Assembly (NCBI RefSeq): GCF_045055655.1
Contig: NZ_JBANFI010000011.1
Location: 1-17,562 of the forward strand
Direction of reading: 5' to 3'
Source of the DNA: Marinospirillum alkalitolerans
GTDB taxonomy: Bacteria; Pseudomonadota; Gammaproteobacteria; Pseudomonadales; Halomonadaceae
DNA length: 17,562 nucleotides
Shown: positions 6,680 to 13,543 of the stretch, piece by piece
Layout: each line of letters opens with the position of its first letter
Numbering within the stretch: the first letter of the stretch is position 1
Made by a program: the position numbers and the translations under genes
Notes under the pieces: generated by a model
Seen by the model: only the letters and a program-made list of their open reading frames with translations
Databases searched by the model: none
Told to the model about the DNA's origin: nothing

Positions 6680-7302
6680 GCTGTGCGCTCCTGCAGTTCT
6701 TTCTTGATGGCCTCGATTTCTTCAGCCGCTTGTTTGTCTTTGGTTTCAAAAACGGCTTTACCAACAGCAGCCGTTTCGGCAAATACCACTCGCTGATTGA
6801 TGCTGCTCGCCAGCACCGGCAATTCGTAGTTTTCCAGGGCTTCGCCTACATCACGCCCGATTGCTGTATTTACGATTTTGCGGTTAATTACAAAAAAGGC
6901 TTTCAGGTTTTCTTTATAAATCTGGGCTTCTTTGATCAGCTGCACCACTTCGTCAGCCGCCCACACATCATAAGGGCTGGGCTGTACGGGGATCAGCACC
7001 ACGTCAGCGGCCATAATCGCAGATCGGGCCAACTCGGTTACGCGCGGTGGCCCGTCGATAAAAACGTGGTCGTAGTCTCTGGCAAGCTGGGTAATCTCTT
7101 TGTGGATTGTCGGTCGTGGCAAACCTAAGACGGTGAAAAGTGGCTCCTCTTCTCGCGCCGCAGCCCAATCTAAACTGCTGCCCTGGGGATCAGCATCCAG
7201 CAGCAGAACACGCGCTCCGCCACGGGCAAAGCTGGCCGCTAAATTGACGGAAAGTGTTGTTTTTCCTACGCCGCCCTTCTGGTTCAGGATGCTGTAAATC
7301 AT
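6676..7302 (-). CDS. parA: ParA/ParF-type partition ATPase
   Basis: A small Walker-type cytoskeletal ATPase (208 residues, close to ParF at 206) that distributes plasmid copies over the nucleoid. It has the deviant Walker A KGGVGKTT (residues 9-16), the A' motif LLLDADPQGSS and Walker B VFIDGPPR. Type Ib ParA proteins lack the N-terminal DNA-binding domain, as here, leaving operon control to the partner RHH protein encoded immediately downstream. AAAGGTG sits 6 bases before the ATG. It is the first gene of the minus-strand operon, preceded by 174 bp that probably contain its promoter and the centromere. Confidence 0.93.
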   Translation of the reverse strand: MIYSILNQKGGVGKTTLSVNLAASFARGGARVLLLDADPQGSSLDWAAAREEEPLFTVLGLPRPTIHKEITQLARDYDHVFIDGPPRVTELARSAIMAADVVLIPVQPSPYDVWAADEVVQLIKEAQIYKENLKAFFVINRKIVNTAIGRDVGEALENYELPVLASSINQRVVFAETAAVGKAVFETKDKQAAEEIEAIKKELQERTA

Positions 7303-7476
7303 CTTTTCACCTTTTGCGCTTTTAAGTTTTTACGATTTTGTAAAAATAATTCTATGCTTTTTTAGCCTGAAAAGAAAGGGGTTTTGGTGGTGATTTTTTG
7401 ATCAGTTGGCAGGTTGCTGGTCTGCTGAACAGGTGGGCAAAATGCCCACCGAGTTACCCACAGATTTTGTGGATTC
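7303..7476 (-). promoter_or_regulatory. Candidate partition promoter/centromere region
   Basis: Gene-free region upstream of parA where ParFG-type systems carry their centromere and operator. Visible elements are TTTTTAC-N6-GTAAAAA (7327-7346) next to the parA ribosome site; a GGTGGGC-N5-GCCCACC hairpin (7432-7450) without a U-tract; and TTACCCACA (7454-7462) facing TGTGGATTC (7468-7476). The last two resemble DnaA boxes with one and two mismatches. Which of these is the centromere cannot be told by eye. Confidence 0.45.
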
Positions 7477-7719
7477 TTAACGACAATTTCCAGCTTTGCG
7501 AAATCCAGCGGCTTGTGCTTCGGCTTCTGCAAAAAGTGTGTGATATAGACCGATGATTTTTACGACTTCATCTATACGCTCAAAATCGTCTTCAAAAACA
7601 AAAGCGGCTGGGGGGTTGGGTAGTCCAAGATAAAGCGCCCGTTCAAAGTAAAAACCGCCCACTGCAATAGCTTCTACCCAGTTCACTTGATCAGCAGGTC
7701 CATATTTTTTGTGTTCCAT
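7477..7719 (-). CDS. Hypothetical 80-residue protein, last gene of membrane operon
   Basis: No recognised family. The protein is soluble and acidic (FEDDFERIDEVVKIIGLYHTL) with an alanine-rich helical end. I prefer ATG at 7719, where GGTGA lies 5-6 bases upstream, over the TTG at 7731 that would overlap the previous gene. It follows the 43-residue membrane peptide by 5 bases, so it belongs to the same transcript. Its stop touches the DnaA-box-like pair at 7454-7476. Function is unknown. Confidence 0.55.
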   Translation of the reverse strand: MEHKKYGPADQVNWVEAIAVGGFYFERALYLGLPNPPAAFVFEDDFERIDEVVKIIGLYHTLFAEAEAQAAGFRKAGNCR

Positions 7720-7724
7720 TTCTA

Positions 7725-7856
7725 TCACCAATAAGCGCAGCTTTTTATAAATTCATCTGCTAAATCAAGAGTTTGATGTGCCACCTGCAGGCTATTTACA
7801 TGCCAGATCAGAGACAGCAACAACGCAACATAAAGCAGGATTTTATGCCAATCCAT
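7725..7856 (-). CDS. Small single-span membrane peptide
   Basis: A 43-residue peptide beginning MDWHKILLYVALLLSLIWHV, one hydrophobic span with a lysine on the N-terminal side, followed by a short amphipathic tail. It could be a small inner-membrane subunit or an uncleaved secreted peptide. I chose ATG at 7856 because AAGGAGAAAAGGG precedes it; the open frame extends to 7913, but that part overlaps the YdjM-like gene and lacks a better signal. Its size recalls phage coat or holin-like peptides, but no motif supports either. Confidence 0.5.
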   Translation of the reverse strand: MDWHKILLYVALLLSLIWHVNSLQVAHQTLDLADEFIKSCAYW

Positions 7857-7872
7857 AGCCCTTTTCTCCTTT

Positions 7873-8394
7873 TTAAAAAAACCTGAACCTGTTTGCTCGC
7901 CATTCTGAGCCATCTATTACTCCTTGGTTATAGAGCCCCATCCAATCATAAAAAAATGGGTACCAGCCGCTTGAGGCGCTGCCGATCATCATAAATACCC
8001 CAACGCAGGCCGCCACTACACCAAAAGAAATCGCATATTCAGCTGGATCACCGGTGCGAAAGCGCCCACCAAATAAATGAAATCGTCGGTCACTATAAGG
8101 CGAAAACGGCACGCCGGAAACTGTCATTGCATCGCAAATGATATGGGTTAAACCGCCCCAGGCGAAGGCGGCCAGTACACCGGTTGGCTCTAATATCCAG
8201 GCCGCCACCAGTGCGACCAGCCAAACGACCAGATAATGCGTCGGGCCTCGATGTTTAACTGGCCGGCCAATGCCTTTGGCAATCCATTCCATCCAGTCCG
8301 GTGCTGTCGCGCCGAGCATGGCCACCGGCACTAGAGCGGGGTTAATCAGGGCAGTGGTTGCGCCACCAATGGCGACATGGTTAATCCATTTCAT
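7873..8394 (-). CDS. YdjM-family membrane-bound metal-dependent hydrolase (DUF457)
   Basis: A 173-residue integral membrane protein. Family features are His6 in the N-terminal WINHVAIGG, APDWMEW (Asp33), the HRGPTH motif (48-53), GGLTHIICDAMT (His84, Asp88) and PFSPYSDRRF. The conserved His and Asp residues are thought to bind metal at the membrane face. Several hydrophobic segments lie at about 16-30, 54-80 and 120-140. In E. coli YdjM is an inner-membrane protein under LexA control; the substrate is not established, and I saw no LexA box here. GGGAGGG 8 bases before ATG supports the start. It overlaps the 81-residue gene upstream by 14 bases, indicating operon translation. Confidence 0.85.
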   Translation of the reverse strand: MKWINHVAIGGATTALINPALVPVAMLGATAPDWMEWIAKGIGRPVKHRGPTHYLVVWLVALVAAWILEPTGVLAAFAWGGLTHIICDAMTVSGVPFSPYSDRRFHLFGGRFRTGDPAEYAISFGVVAACVGVFMMIGSASSGWYPFFYDWMGLYNQGVIDGSEWRANRFRFF

Positions 8395-8626
8395 GGGTTC
8401 CCTCCCGCCACCAGCTTGGCCAGCAGATATAACAATTCCAACCCGGGTTTTGTGCCATCAAATCCAGCCGCAGTTCTTCGGGGTTGACCTCTTTACCCGC
8501 AAAAAGTGGGATTTCCGTTGTTCCATAAAGATACTCAGCAATCCAGTTATAAGGATAATCCGCGACCCAGCAGCACGCTGAACTACACCAAAAAAGCCGG
8601 ATTTGGCGCTTTTTATGGCGTTTCAT
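8381..8626 (-). CDS. Cys/Trp-rich 81-residue hypothetical protein
   Basis: Unrecognised protein with a basic N-terminus (MKRHKKRQIRLFW), cysteines clustered in WCSSACCW and NCYICWPSWW, and many tryptophans and tyrosines. The cysteines could bind metal or form disulfides if the protein is exported; no clean signal peptide is visible. ATG at 8626 is preferred over 8668 because GAGGA lies 8 bases upstream (GAGGACAGGCGATG). It overlaps both neighbours by 14 bases, so it is embedded in the operon and probably a real gene. Confidence 0.6.
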   Translation of the reverse strand: MKRHKKRQIRLFWCSSACCWVADYPYNWIAEYLYGTTEIPLFAGKEVNPEELRLDLMAQNPGWNCYICWPSWWREGTHEMD

Positions 8627-9389
8627 CGCCTGTCCTCGGTAGTCGTGTGATCCGCCGCAGATAAGCATTTACGCTGTCTGCCTGTCGGTCATCGCATTGA
8701 GCAACGAGTGAGAGCCGATGCTGCACTAGCTCGCTTTCAGCCATGATCAAAGCTTGCTGAGCCTCGGCAACTTTGCGCAAATATTGCACTTGCTCATCCA
8801 CGCCAACCACACCCTGCGCGACACGCACTTGAGAACGCGCCTCCAGACTCGTATACAGACCAAGCTCGCGGATTGCGTGATTTCTGCGCGCCAGTGCCGC
8901 CATCAGTTGCCCAATGGTTTCAGCAGTCGCGGTGCGCCGCATGTATTCGCGCTCTCGTTCTCTATTCAGTTCGGTTGCTGAGTAGAGCGGCATCCGCGCA
9001 ACTATGCCGGCGTAGTAGCCGCCTATCTCAATCTGTCCGGTAGAATCGTACTGACCGCGCGTGCCATAACGCCCTTCTAACTCAAGCTCCAAACGAAATT
9101 TACTGGGTTCGGGATAGCAGTTCATCACGCTTTGAAAAATCAGGTCACCGTCCACATAAGGCGCGGTTCGCAGCGGGGGAATTTGCGTGTGATGATCTCC
9201 TTGGATTTGCTCATCAAACCGGGGAAGCTCATAGGGCTGTATTCGTGGTGGTGGTGTTGGATCCGTGGCGGCATCGGCCCAAGGGTTATGCAACGGCCAC
9301 CAACCGCGCTCATTTTCTGCGAACAAATGCGCCGAAAAGAGAAGAATCAACATCAGAAAACAGAATTTTAGTGACTCTTTCCTTGTCAT
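8613..9389 (-). CDS. Secreted TolC-half-like coiled-coil protein
   Basis: A 258-residue exported protein. Residues 1-24 form a signal peptide (KFCFLMLILLFSAHLFA, cleavage near AEN). A proline-rich linker (42-75) follows, then FRLELELEGRYGTRGQ and GGYYAGIVARMPLYSATE, and long helices (140-230). The strand block ending in a MPLY-type turn followed by long helical hairpins resembles one half of a TolC-type outer-membrane channel protomer, but the second half is missing, and the match is by pattern only. Start at 9389 is set by AAGGAG 8 bases upstream and the signal peptide; the frame extends to 9443 without better signals. It sits 19 bases after the ATPase gene. Confidence 0.65.
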   Translation of the reverse strand: MTRKESLKFCFLMLILLFSAHLFAENERGWWPLHNPWADAATDPTPPPRIQPYELPRFDEQIQGDHHTQIPPLRTAPYVDGDLIFQSVMNCYPEPSKFRLELELEGRYGTRGQYDSTGQIEIGGYYAGIVARMPLYSATELNREREREYMRRTATAETIGQLMAALARRNHAIRELGLYTSLEARSQVRVAQGVVGVDEQVQYLRKVAEAQQALIMAESELVQHRLSLVAQCDDRQADSVNAYLRRITRLPRTGDETP

Positions 9390-9408
9390 CTCTGAACTCC
9401 TTTTCAGA

Positions 9409-10152
9409 TTATTCAGGCCGCGCTGCCCGTCTCCCACTGCCAAGAACTTTGAGGCCGCCGAGGATCAGGGCGGCTTCCCACCAGCCTATGCCAATCGCTA
9501 TAACGATCACCAACCACATCAGCAGACTGGTCGCATCGTAAGCGGCATCGGTCATCAGTCGTGTGCGCTGGGGTTCGCGCCGGTCAATGATGGTGCGTAG
9601 GTTGGGGGGGAGGCGGTTTTCTTGGCTGGTTGCAATCAGCCAGATATTGGCCGAGATCACACAACGCCGCGCTAGTTCGAGTTTTCGGCCAGTGAGCTTG
9701 TGGGCGTCGTCAATAAACAAGAGTGCGCCGGTTTCGGCCAAATAATCAGCCAAGCGCTCGGCTTTTTGCTGCTGGTTCAATTTCGCCCAGGGTCTGATCA
9801 CATAATCTGGATCGTTCTGCGCTGCGGCTTTTTCTAGCTTGTCGTGCCATTTCTGCACATGCGGCTGGTCCGTCCAAGTGCTAACTGGATGCAGTGCCCC
9901 CAAAAAAACCGGCGCAGCTTTGATCTTAGCACCCCAAATTTCATCCCACTTCTTGTGCATCCTTTGGAGCCAGCGGCTTTTGCCAGAATCATGAGCACCA
10001 AACACCAACTGGCATTTTCTTTTGCTTATGCAGGTTTCTCGGCGTTCGCGCTGTTTTGCAAATTTGCGGGGGGAATCGACAATGATGGGATTAACTACGG
10101 CGCTGCCGTCTGCCCGAGCTCTGCAGTGCGTTTTCAATTTCAGGTATCGCAT
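9409..10152 (-). CDS. P-loop ATPase with C-terminal membrane segments
   Basis: A 247-residue ATPase. Walker A is GAHDSGKS (52-59), Walker B LLFIDDAHKL (144-153), a sensor-like IATSQENRLP follows (173-182), and an arginine-rich IIDRREPQR may act in trans. Residues about 208-237 are two closely spaced hydrophobic segments (LLMWLVIVIAIGIGWW and AALILGGLKVLG), so the ATPase is held on the cytoplasmic side of the membrane. The Asp-Asp-Ala-His Walker B resembles AAA-type switch ATPases such as ExeA or TniB more than filamentous-phage Zot. ATG at 10152 is chosen because AAGGAG lies 8 bases upstream; upstream ATGs at 10179 and 10278 lack one. First gene of the membrane operon and probably its motor. 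Confidence 0.75.
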   Translation of the reverse strand: MRYLKLKTHCRARADGSAVVNPIIVDSPRKFAKQRERRETCISKRKCQLVFGAHDSGKSRWLQRMHKKWDEIWGAKIKAAPVFLGALHPVSTWTDQPHVQKWHDKLEKAAAQNDPDYVIRPWAKLNQQQKAERLADYLAETGALLFIDDAHKLTGRKLELARRCVISANIWLIATSQENRLPPNLRTIIDRREPQRTRLMTDAAYDATSLLMWLVIVIAIGIGWWEAALILGGLKVLGSGRRAARPE

Positions 10153-10312
10153 TGGCGACGCTCCTTGTCCAAAAGACATTTGTTTTTTTCGGATTTCAGA
10201 AATTAAAAAAAACCGAAGGTTAGGGGGGTAGAAGCCGTCGTATGGTTTGTCCCCATGCCAAAACCCATTTGCGACCAAGAAAAACGAAGGTTTTTTCTGA
10301 GCAGCATGAGCT
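10153..10312. promoter_or_regulatory. Divergent intergenic region with CGAAGGTT repeats
   Basis: This 160-bp region separates the membrane operon from the plus-strand 111-residue gene. CGAAGGTT occurs twice in direct orientation behind an A-run (10214-10221 and 10285-10292). On the minus strand each becomes AACCTTCG followed by a T-run, so either could act as a weak attenuator for the membrane operon or as paired regulator sites. I found no consensus promoter. Confidence 0.35.
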
Positions 10313-10648
10313 ATGCCCCTGTACCAAATCTGGTATAAGAGTCAATTTTATTCAAGAAATGGATTGCATATCGATCATCAAAAAGTTATTTTGATCGACC
10401 AGAAGCCAATTTCTATAGATGCCATGCAAATTGTCGAAGCAACACAGCTAAAAAAGCACTTTGTTCTAGATCAGTGCGAAATCGTGCCTTTCGAGCCTGG
10501 TTATCTGGTCAGAGTCCATGAGACAACAACGGATAAATGGCGTGAGCTGACAAAACAGCGTTCAGGAAAAAGGGTGTTCAAGACGATCGATGCCGCAGCC
10601 AGTGCGTGCAAAAAGATTGGGTTTGATGAGATTTTGGTGAAGATCTAG
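10313..10648 (+). CDS. Hypothetical 111-residue protein
   Basis: An unrecognised basic protein with alternating beta strands (QKVILIDQKPISID, YLVRVHETTTDKW) and a helical C-terminus (AASACKKIGFDEILVKI). The ATG at 10313 has no clear ribosome site, so the start or the gene itself is less certain. It includes a TACCA-N4-TGGTA palindrome at its 5' end (10322-10335). It lies upstream of the hairpin and the replication-type gene on the same strand and could be a small replication or copy-control factor, but only position suggests this. Confidence 0.45.
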   Translation: MPLYQIWYKSQFYSRNGLHIDHQKVILIDQKPISIDAMQIVEATQLKKHFVLDQCEIVPFEPGYLVRVHETTTDKWRELTKQRSGKRVFKTIDAAASACKKIGFDEILVKI

Positions 10649-10670
10649 AAAAAGACTGGGAATTTTGAGT

Positions 10671-10704
10671 CTGGTTAGAGAGTGCGCCAACACTCTCTAA
10701 CCGG
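10671..10704. repeat. Perfect 12-bp inverted repeat upstream of replication gene
   Basis: GGTTAGAGAGTG (10673-10684), loop CGCCAA, CACTCTCTAACC (10691-10702), extended by one wobble and one C-G pair. It lies in the 233-bp gene-free stretch between the 111-residue gene and the helicase gene, followed by no U-tract. It could be a Rep operator, an origin hairpin, a copy-control RNA stem or a terminator. The rest of the stretch has ATTAC...GTAAT (around 10716-10738) and a TATATT sequence near 10785. Confidence 0.6.
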
Positions 10705-10881
10705 TGCGTAGTCCATTACACGGGTACAACAGGTAATCAATGTTTAGTTTATTTGCTATCGCATATGAGCGCAAGTTCTGCAGCTGCGTTATATTGTTTT
10801 GTTACAAACAACAAGGATGCCAGAGAAGAATAAAAGGTGCCCAAGTGAGCTTAGGGCAGCCAGAAAGCATGGAGGCTCCAA

Positions 10882-13506
10882 ATGCAGCTTGAGAAAATCC
10901 TTTCCTACTTTGACCTGGTGCGGCCTTCTGGACCCCAAGACCATCGTGCGGCCTGCCCCTGTTGTGCTCGTGATAACGCGCGCAAACGCAAAGAGCGGCG
11001 GCTAGTTATCACAGAAAAACCATCTGATCATCAGTTCGACCGCTCGCGTGTGGTTTTTTTCTGCTATGCCGGTCACTCACATAACGAAATCCGCGATGCC
11101 GTAGGGCTGACCGCTCAAGACCTGATCACAGATGAACGTAGTTTTTCGGCCAATGAAAAGCGCGAATGGGCGCGTAAAAAAGCCGAGGAATCAGCGGCGA
11201 ATGAGCGCCTGATTCTGACTGCGTTCAGCAATAAAAAAAGGCGTGGTCTGGTCACGCCAGAAGATGAAAAAAGGGCTGCTCAGGCTCAGGAAAAAATCAG
11301 TGAGTTACTGGGTAAACCGGCAGTCAATGCTACCCACCAGACACCACGCCAAGCCCTGATTAAAGCCTGCTACGAACACAAAGCCGGTATCAATGCTCAG
11401 GGTTTGGAAAAAGCCGCTCAGCAGGTCGGTGTTGATCCAGCAAAAGCTCAACAATGGTGGGCACATCACCTAGCTGGCCGCGCCATGCCACTGCATCAGT
11501 CGATTCCAGTAGCTAAGAAATTCACCAAGTTTTCCAGCCTGGAGAAAGCCCTAGCCGAGGGGAAAAGTGCTTTTGTGCAAGCTCCGTTGGGCGCTGGAAA
11601 AACTTCCGGCTTAGCCAAGCCGTTGATCGAAAAAGCCAGAAAAGCAGGCCGGCCCGTGCTGGCCGTCACGGTGCTGCGCAGCCTAGCAGGACAGAATGCC
11701 GAAACGCTGGAGCTGGATATTTACACCGAAAGACCCGAAATTATTGAACTCAGCCGTGGTGTTTCGAGCACGGTTCACGGCGCCACCCGTGAGAGCATGA
11801 TGCCGCTGATTCAGCAGTTAGCCAATTTCGATGGGCTGCTGGTCATCGACGAAGCCGCACAGGTATCCGGCCTGCTGTTCGGATCAGCCAGCATTTTAAG
11901 CGGCCAGCAAAAAGAGCGCTTTTTAGCGCTGATCAACGGCTGCGCTCTCTTTGGTATCCAGGTTGTCGCGCTTGATGGTGACATTACACCGACCACTGCA
12001 CACCTTGTTAAGCAGCTGAATCTGCCGGTTTTTTCTTGCAATGAACAGGCATATCTACCGCCCAAGGTCGAGCTCTATCCAGCACAGCGCGTCAAGATTG
12101 ACGGTAAAACCAAGGACAATCAGCCGCTGCATGAATCAGTGATCAAGAGCCTTCAGGATGGCAGAAAAACAGTCATTTTCTGCACGACTCGGCGCGGTGC
12201 CGAAGCCGCTCATGCCCTCTATTCGCGTGAGTGTTCGGGCCGATCTTTGCTGCTAACATCGCGCACCACCGCCGAGCCGGAGCAAGCGCGTTTTCTGAGC
12301 GACCCCAACGGCCAGGCTCCTGACTATCAGCTGATTATCTACAGTCCAGTACTCAGCTCAGGGTTTAGCGTGACCAGTATCGAAGCCCAAATTTTCGGCC
12401 TCATCACCCATGATAGCCTTGATGCACCTGCCATCTGGCAGCTGGCCAGGCGATTCAGGCGCGCAGCGGGTGGCACTATTCAAATGGCGGCTAATTCCCA
12501 TTTTATGCGCCCTCAGCGCGAGTACATGCCAGCGCAAGAGTTAGAACTCGAAGCGAAGCAAGCCGCCTGGCAAGACGGCGGAGAGGCGGCAATCAACTGC
12601 ACGTTTACCGCTGGTCAGATAGCCGCTTTACAGCAGAAAAACCTCAATTCTTCCAATCCCTTCCTGATCCTTCACGGCCACCTACTGAATGCAGGTATTC
12701 AGGTATCTACCTGTTTTGAATCCAGCCGTGAAGGGATAGAAGAAGTTGCCCAGGCGCAGCTAGAAACCAAAGAAAGAGAGATCGAAAGCACACGCACGGC
12801 GGAGCGCATTAACGAACTGGAAGCGGATCATTTATCCGCAGTCGGTGCCGGTACAGAAAAAGCGGCTGCAAAACTGGCACGTTATCAGATTGAACAGGCA
12901 TTACAGCTGGGGTATGTCGATTTTGACTCAGCTGGAAACCTACCTCATGAGCTGGCTAAAGAAGCCATTTTTGGTGGGCTGATTAAACAGGTTGAACGCC
13001 AAACCCTGCTCAAAGCAGCTGCTGCTGGTGTTGATCTGGATACGCTTTCTGGCGATACAGAACAAAGCGTTTTTGCATTCAAAAAGCACACCGCCCAGCA
13101 GGTTGAGCTGATGAACAAGATCCTCGATGACCTCAAAAACGAAGCAGGCGAGATCCAGTTCACAGGCACTGATGCCGAGCGCCTGAGTGCGACTTTCCGA
13201 AAAGCAGTTAAACCAACCTACCATCTGATCACCAAACCACCGGCTGCAAAAGCACCCAAGCGCCTGCACACGGCATGGCTAAAAAACCTACTCACCAGTT
13301 GGGGTTTTGAGTTGAAATCAGCCAGAGCGTCAGGCTGGAGAAAGGCCACGGATCAGTGGGTTTATTCTGCCGGTGTAGCGGCTGACGCTGAGAAATTTTC
13401 AGCGCGGAAAATAGCTGTTTTAAAGCTGAAATTTCCCACTCAAGAAAATGATCAGTTACACCCTGAAAGCCTTATGTGCCAAGGGCTAGAGGGTGTAACA
13501 GGATAA
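10882..13506 (+). CDS. Zinc-ribbon plus SF2 helicase protein, probable plasmid replication initiator
   Basis: An 874-residue protein with primase-like and helicase-like parts. The N-terminus has ACPCC (25-28) and FFCYAGH (59-65), a CHC-type zinc ribbon like those of DNA primases. The middle is a superfamily 2 helicase: motif I APLGAGKTS (234-242), motif II VIDEAA (321-326), motif III VALDGDITP (362-370), motif V YSPVLSSGFSV (487-497) and motif VI QLARRFRRA (520-528). ALDGD after the DEAA box and the SPVLxSG motif recall herpes origin-binding UL9-type helicases and the CyRepA1 plasmid replication proteins. The C-terminal 300 residues are helical and unassigned. TGGAGG 6 bases before ATG fixes the start. 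No other Rep is present, so it probably starts plasmid replication; a pure helicase role is the alternative. Confidence 0.78.
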   Translation: MQLEKILSYFDLVRPSGPQDHRAACPCCARDNARKRKERRLVITEKPSDHQFDRSRVVFFCYAGHSHNEIRDAVGLTAQDLITDERSFSANEKREWARKKAEESAANERLILTAFSNKKRRGLVTPEDEKRAAQAQEKISELLGKPAVNATHQTPRQALIKACYEHKAGINAQGLEKAAQQVGVDPAKAQQWWAHHLAGRAMPLHQSIPVAKKFTKFSSLEKALAEGKSAFVQAPLGAGKTSGLAKPLIEKARKAGRPVLAVTVLRSLAGQNAETLELDIYTERPEIIELSRGVSSTVHGATRESMMPLIQQLANFDGLLVIDEAAQVSGLLFGSASILSGQQKERFLALINGCALFGIQVVALDGDITPTTAHLVKQLNLPVFSCNEQAYLPPKVELYPAQRVKIDGKTKDNQPLHESVIKSLQDGRKTVIFCTTRRGAEAAHALYSRECSGRSLLLTSRTTAEPEQARFLSDPNGQAPDYQLIIYSPVLSSGFSVTSIEAQIFGLITHDSLDAPAIWQLARRFRRAAGGTIQMAANSHFMRPQREYMPAQELELEAKQAAWQDGGEAAINCTFTAGQIAALQQKNLNSSNPFLILHGHLLNAGIQVSTCFESSREGIEEVAQAQLETKEREIESTRTAERINELEADHLSAVGAGTEKAAAKLARYQIEQALQLGYVDFDSAGNLPHELAKEAIFGGLIKQVERQTLLKAAAAGVDLDTLSGDTEQSVFAFKKHTAQQVELMNKILDDLKNEAGEIQFTGTDAERLSATFRKAVKPTYHLITKPPAAKAPKRLHTAWLKNLLTSWGFELKSARASGWRKATDQWVYSAGVAADAEKFSARKIAVLKLKFPTQENDQLHPESLMCQGLEGVTG

Positions 13507-13543
13507 TTTCTTTTCTTATAAGCGGCGGGGGTGCTGTTACACC
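13455..13543 (+). promoter_or_regulatory. Three GTTACACC motifs ahead of second recombinase
   Basis: GTTACACCCT (13455-13464) and its inverse AGGGTGTAAC (13490-13499) form a perfect 10-bp inverted repeat with a 25-bp spacer. A third copy, GTTACACC (13536-13543), abuts the recombinase ATG. The first two lie inside the end of the helicase gene. Likely an autoregulatory operator or the recombinase's own crossover site, since serine recombinases bind paired half-sites near their genes. Confidence 0.5.

Noticed and set aside
7857..7913. N-terminal extension of the small membrane peptide
   Set aside because: The extension overlaps the YdjM-like gene, and the better ribosome site precedes ATG 7856.
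9245..9600. Plus-strand open frames opposite the TolC-like and ATPase genes
   Set aside because: They are antisense shadows without ribosome sites, biased composition or family motifs.
9409..10152. Filamentous-phage Zot/gpI assignment for the ATPase
   Set aside because: The P-loop is about 50 residues in, the membrane segments lie at the extreme C-terminus and there is no periplasmic domain; no coat, gpII or gpV-like genes are nearby.
10671..10704. attC site reading of the hairpin (GTTAGAG and CTCTAAC resemble R boxes)
   Set aside because: The boxes are in the opposite order, the stem is fully paired with no extra-helical base or unpaired spacer, and the site is far shorter than attC.
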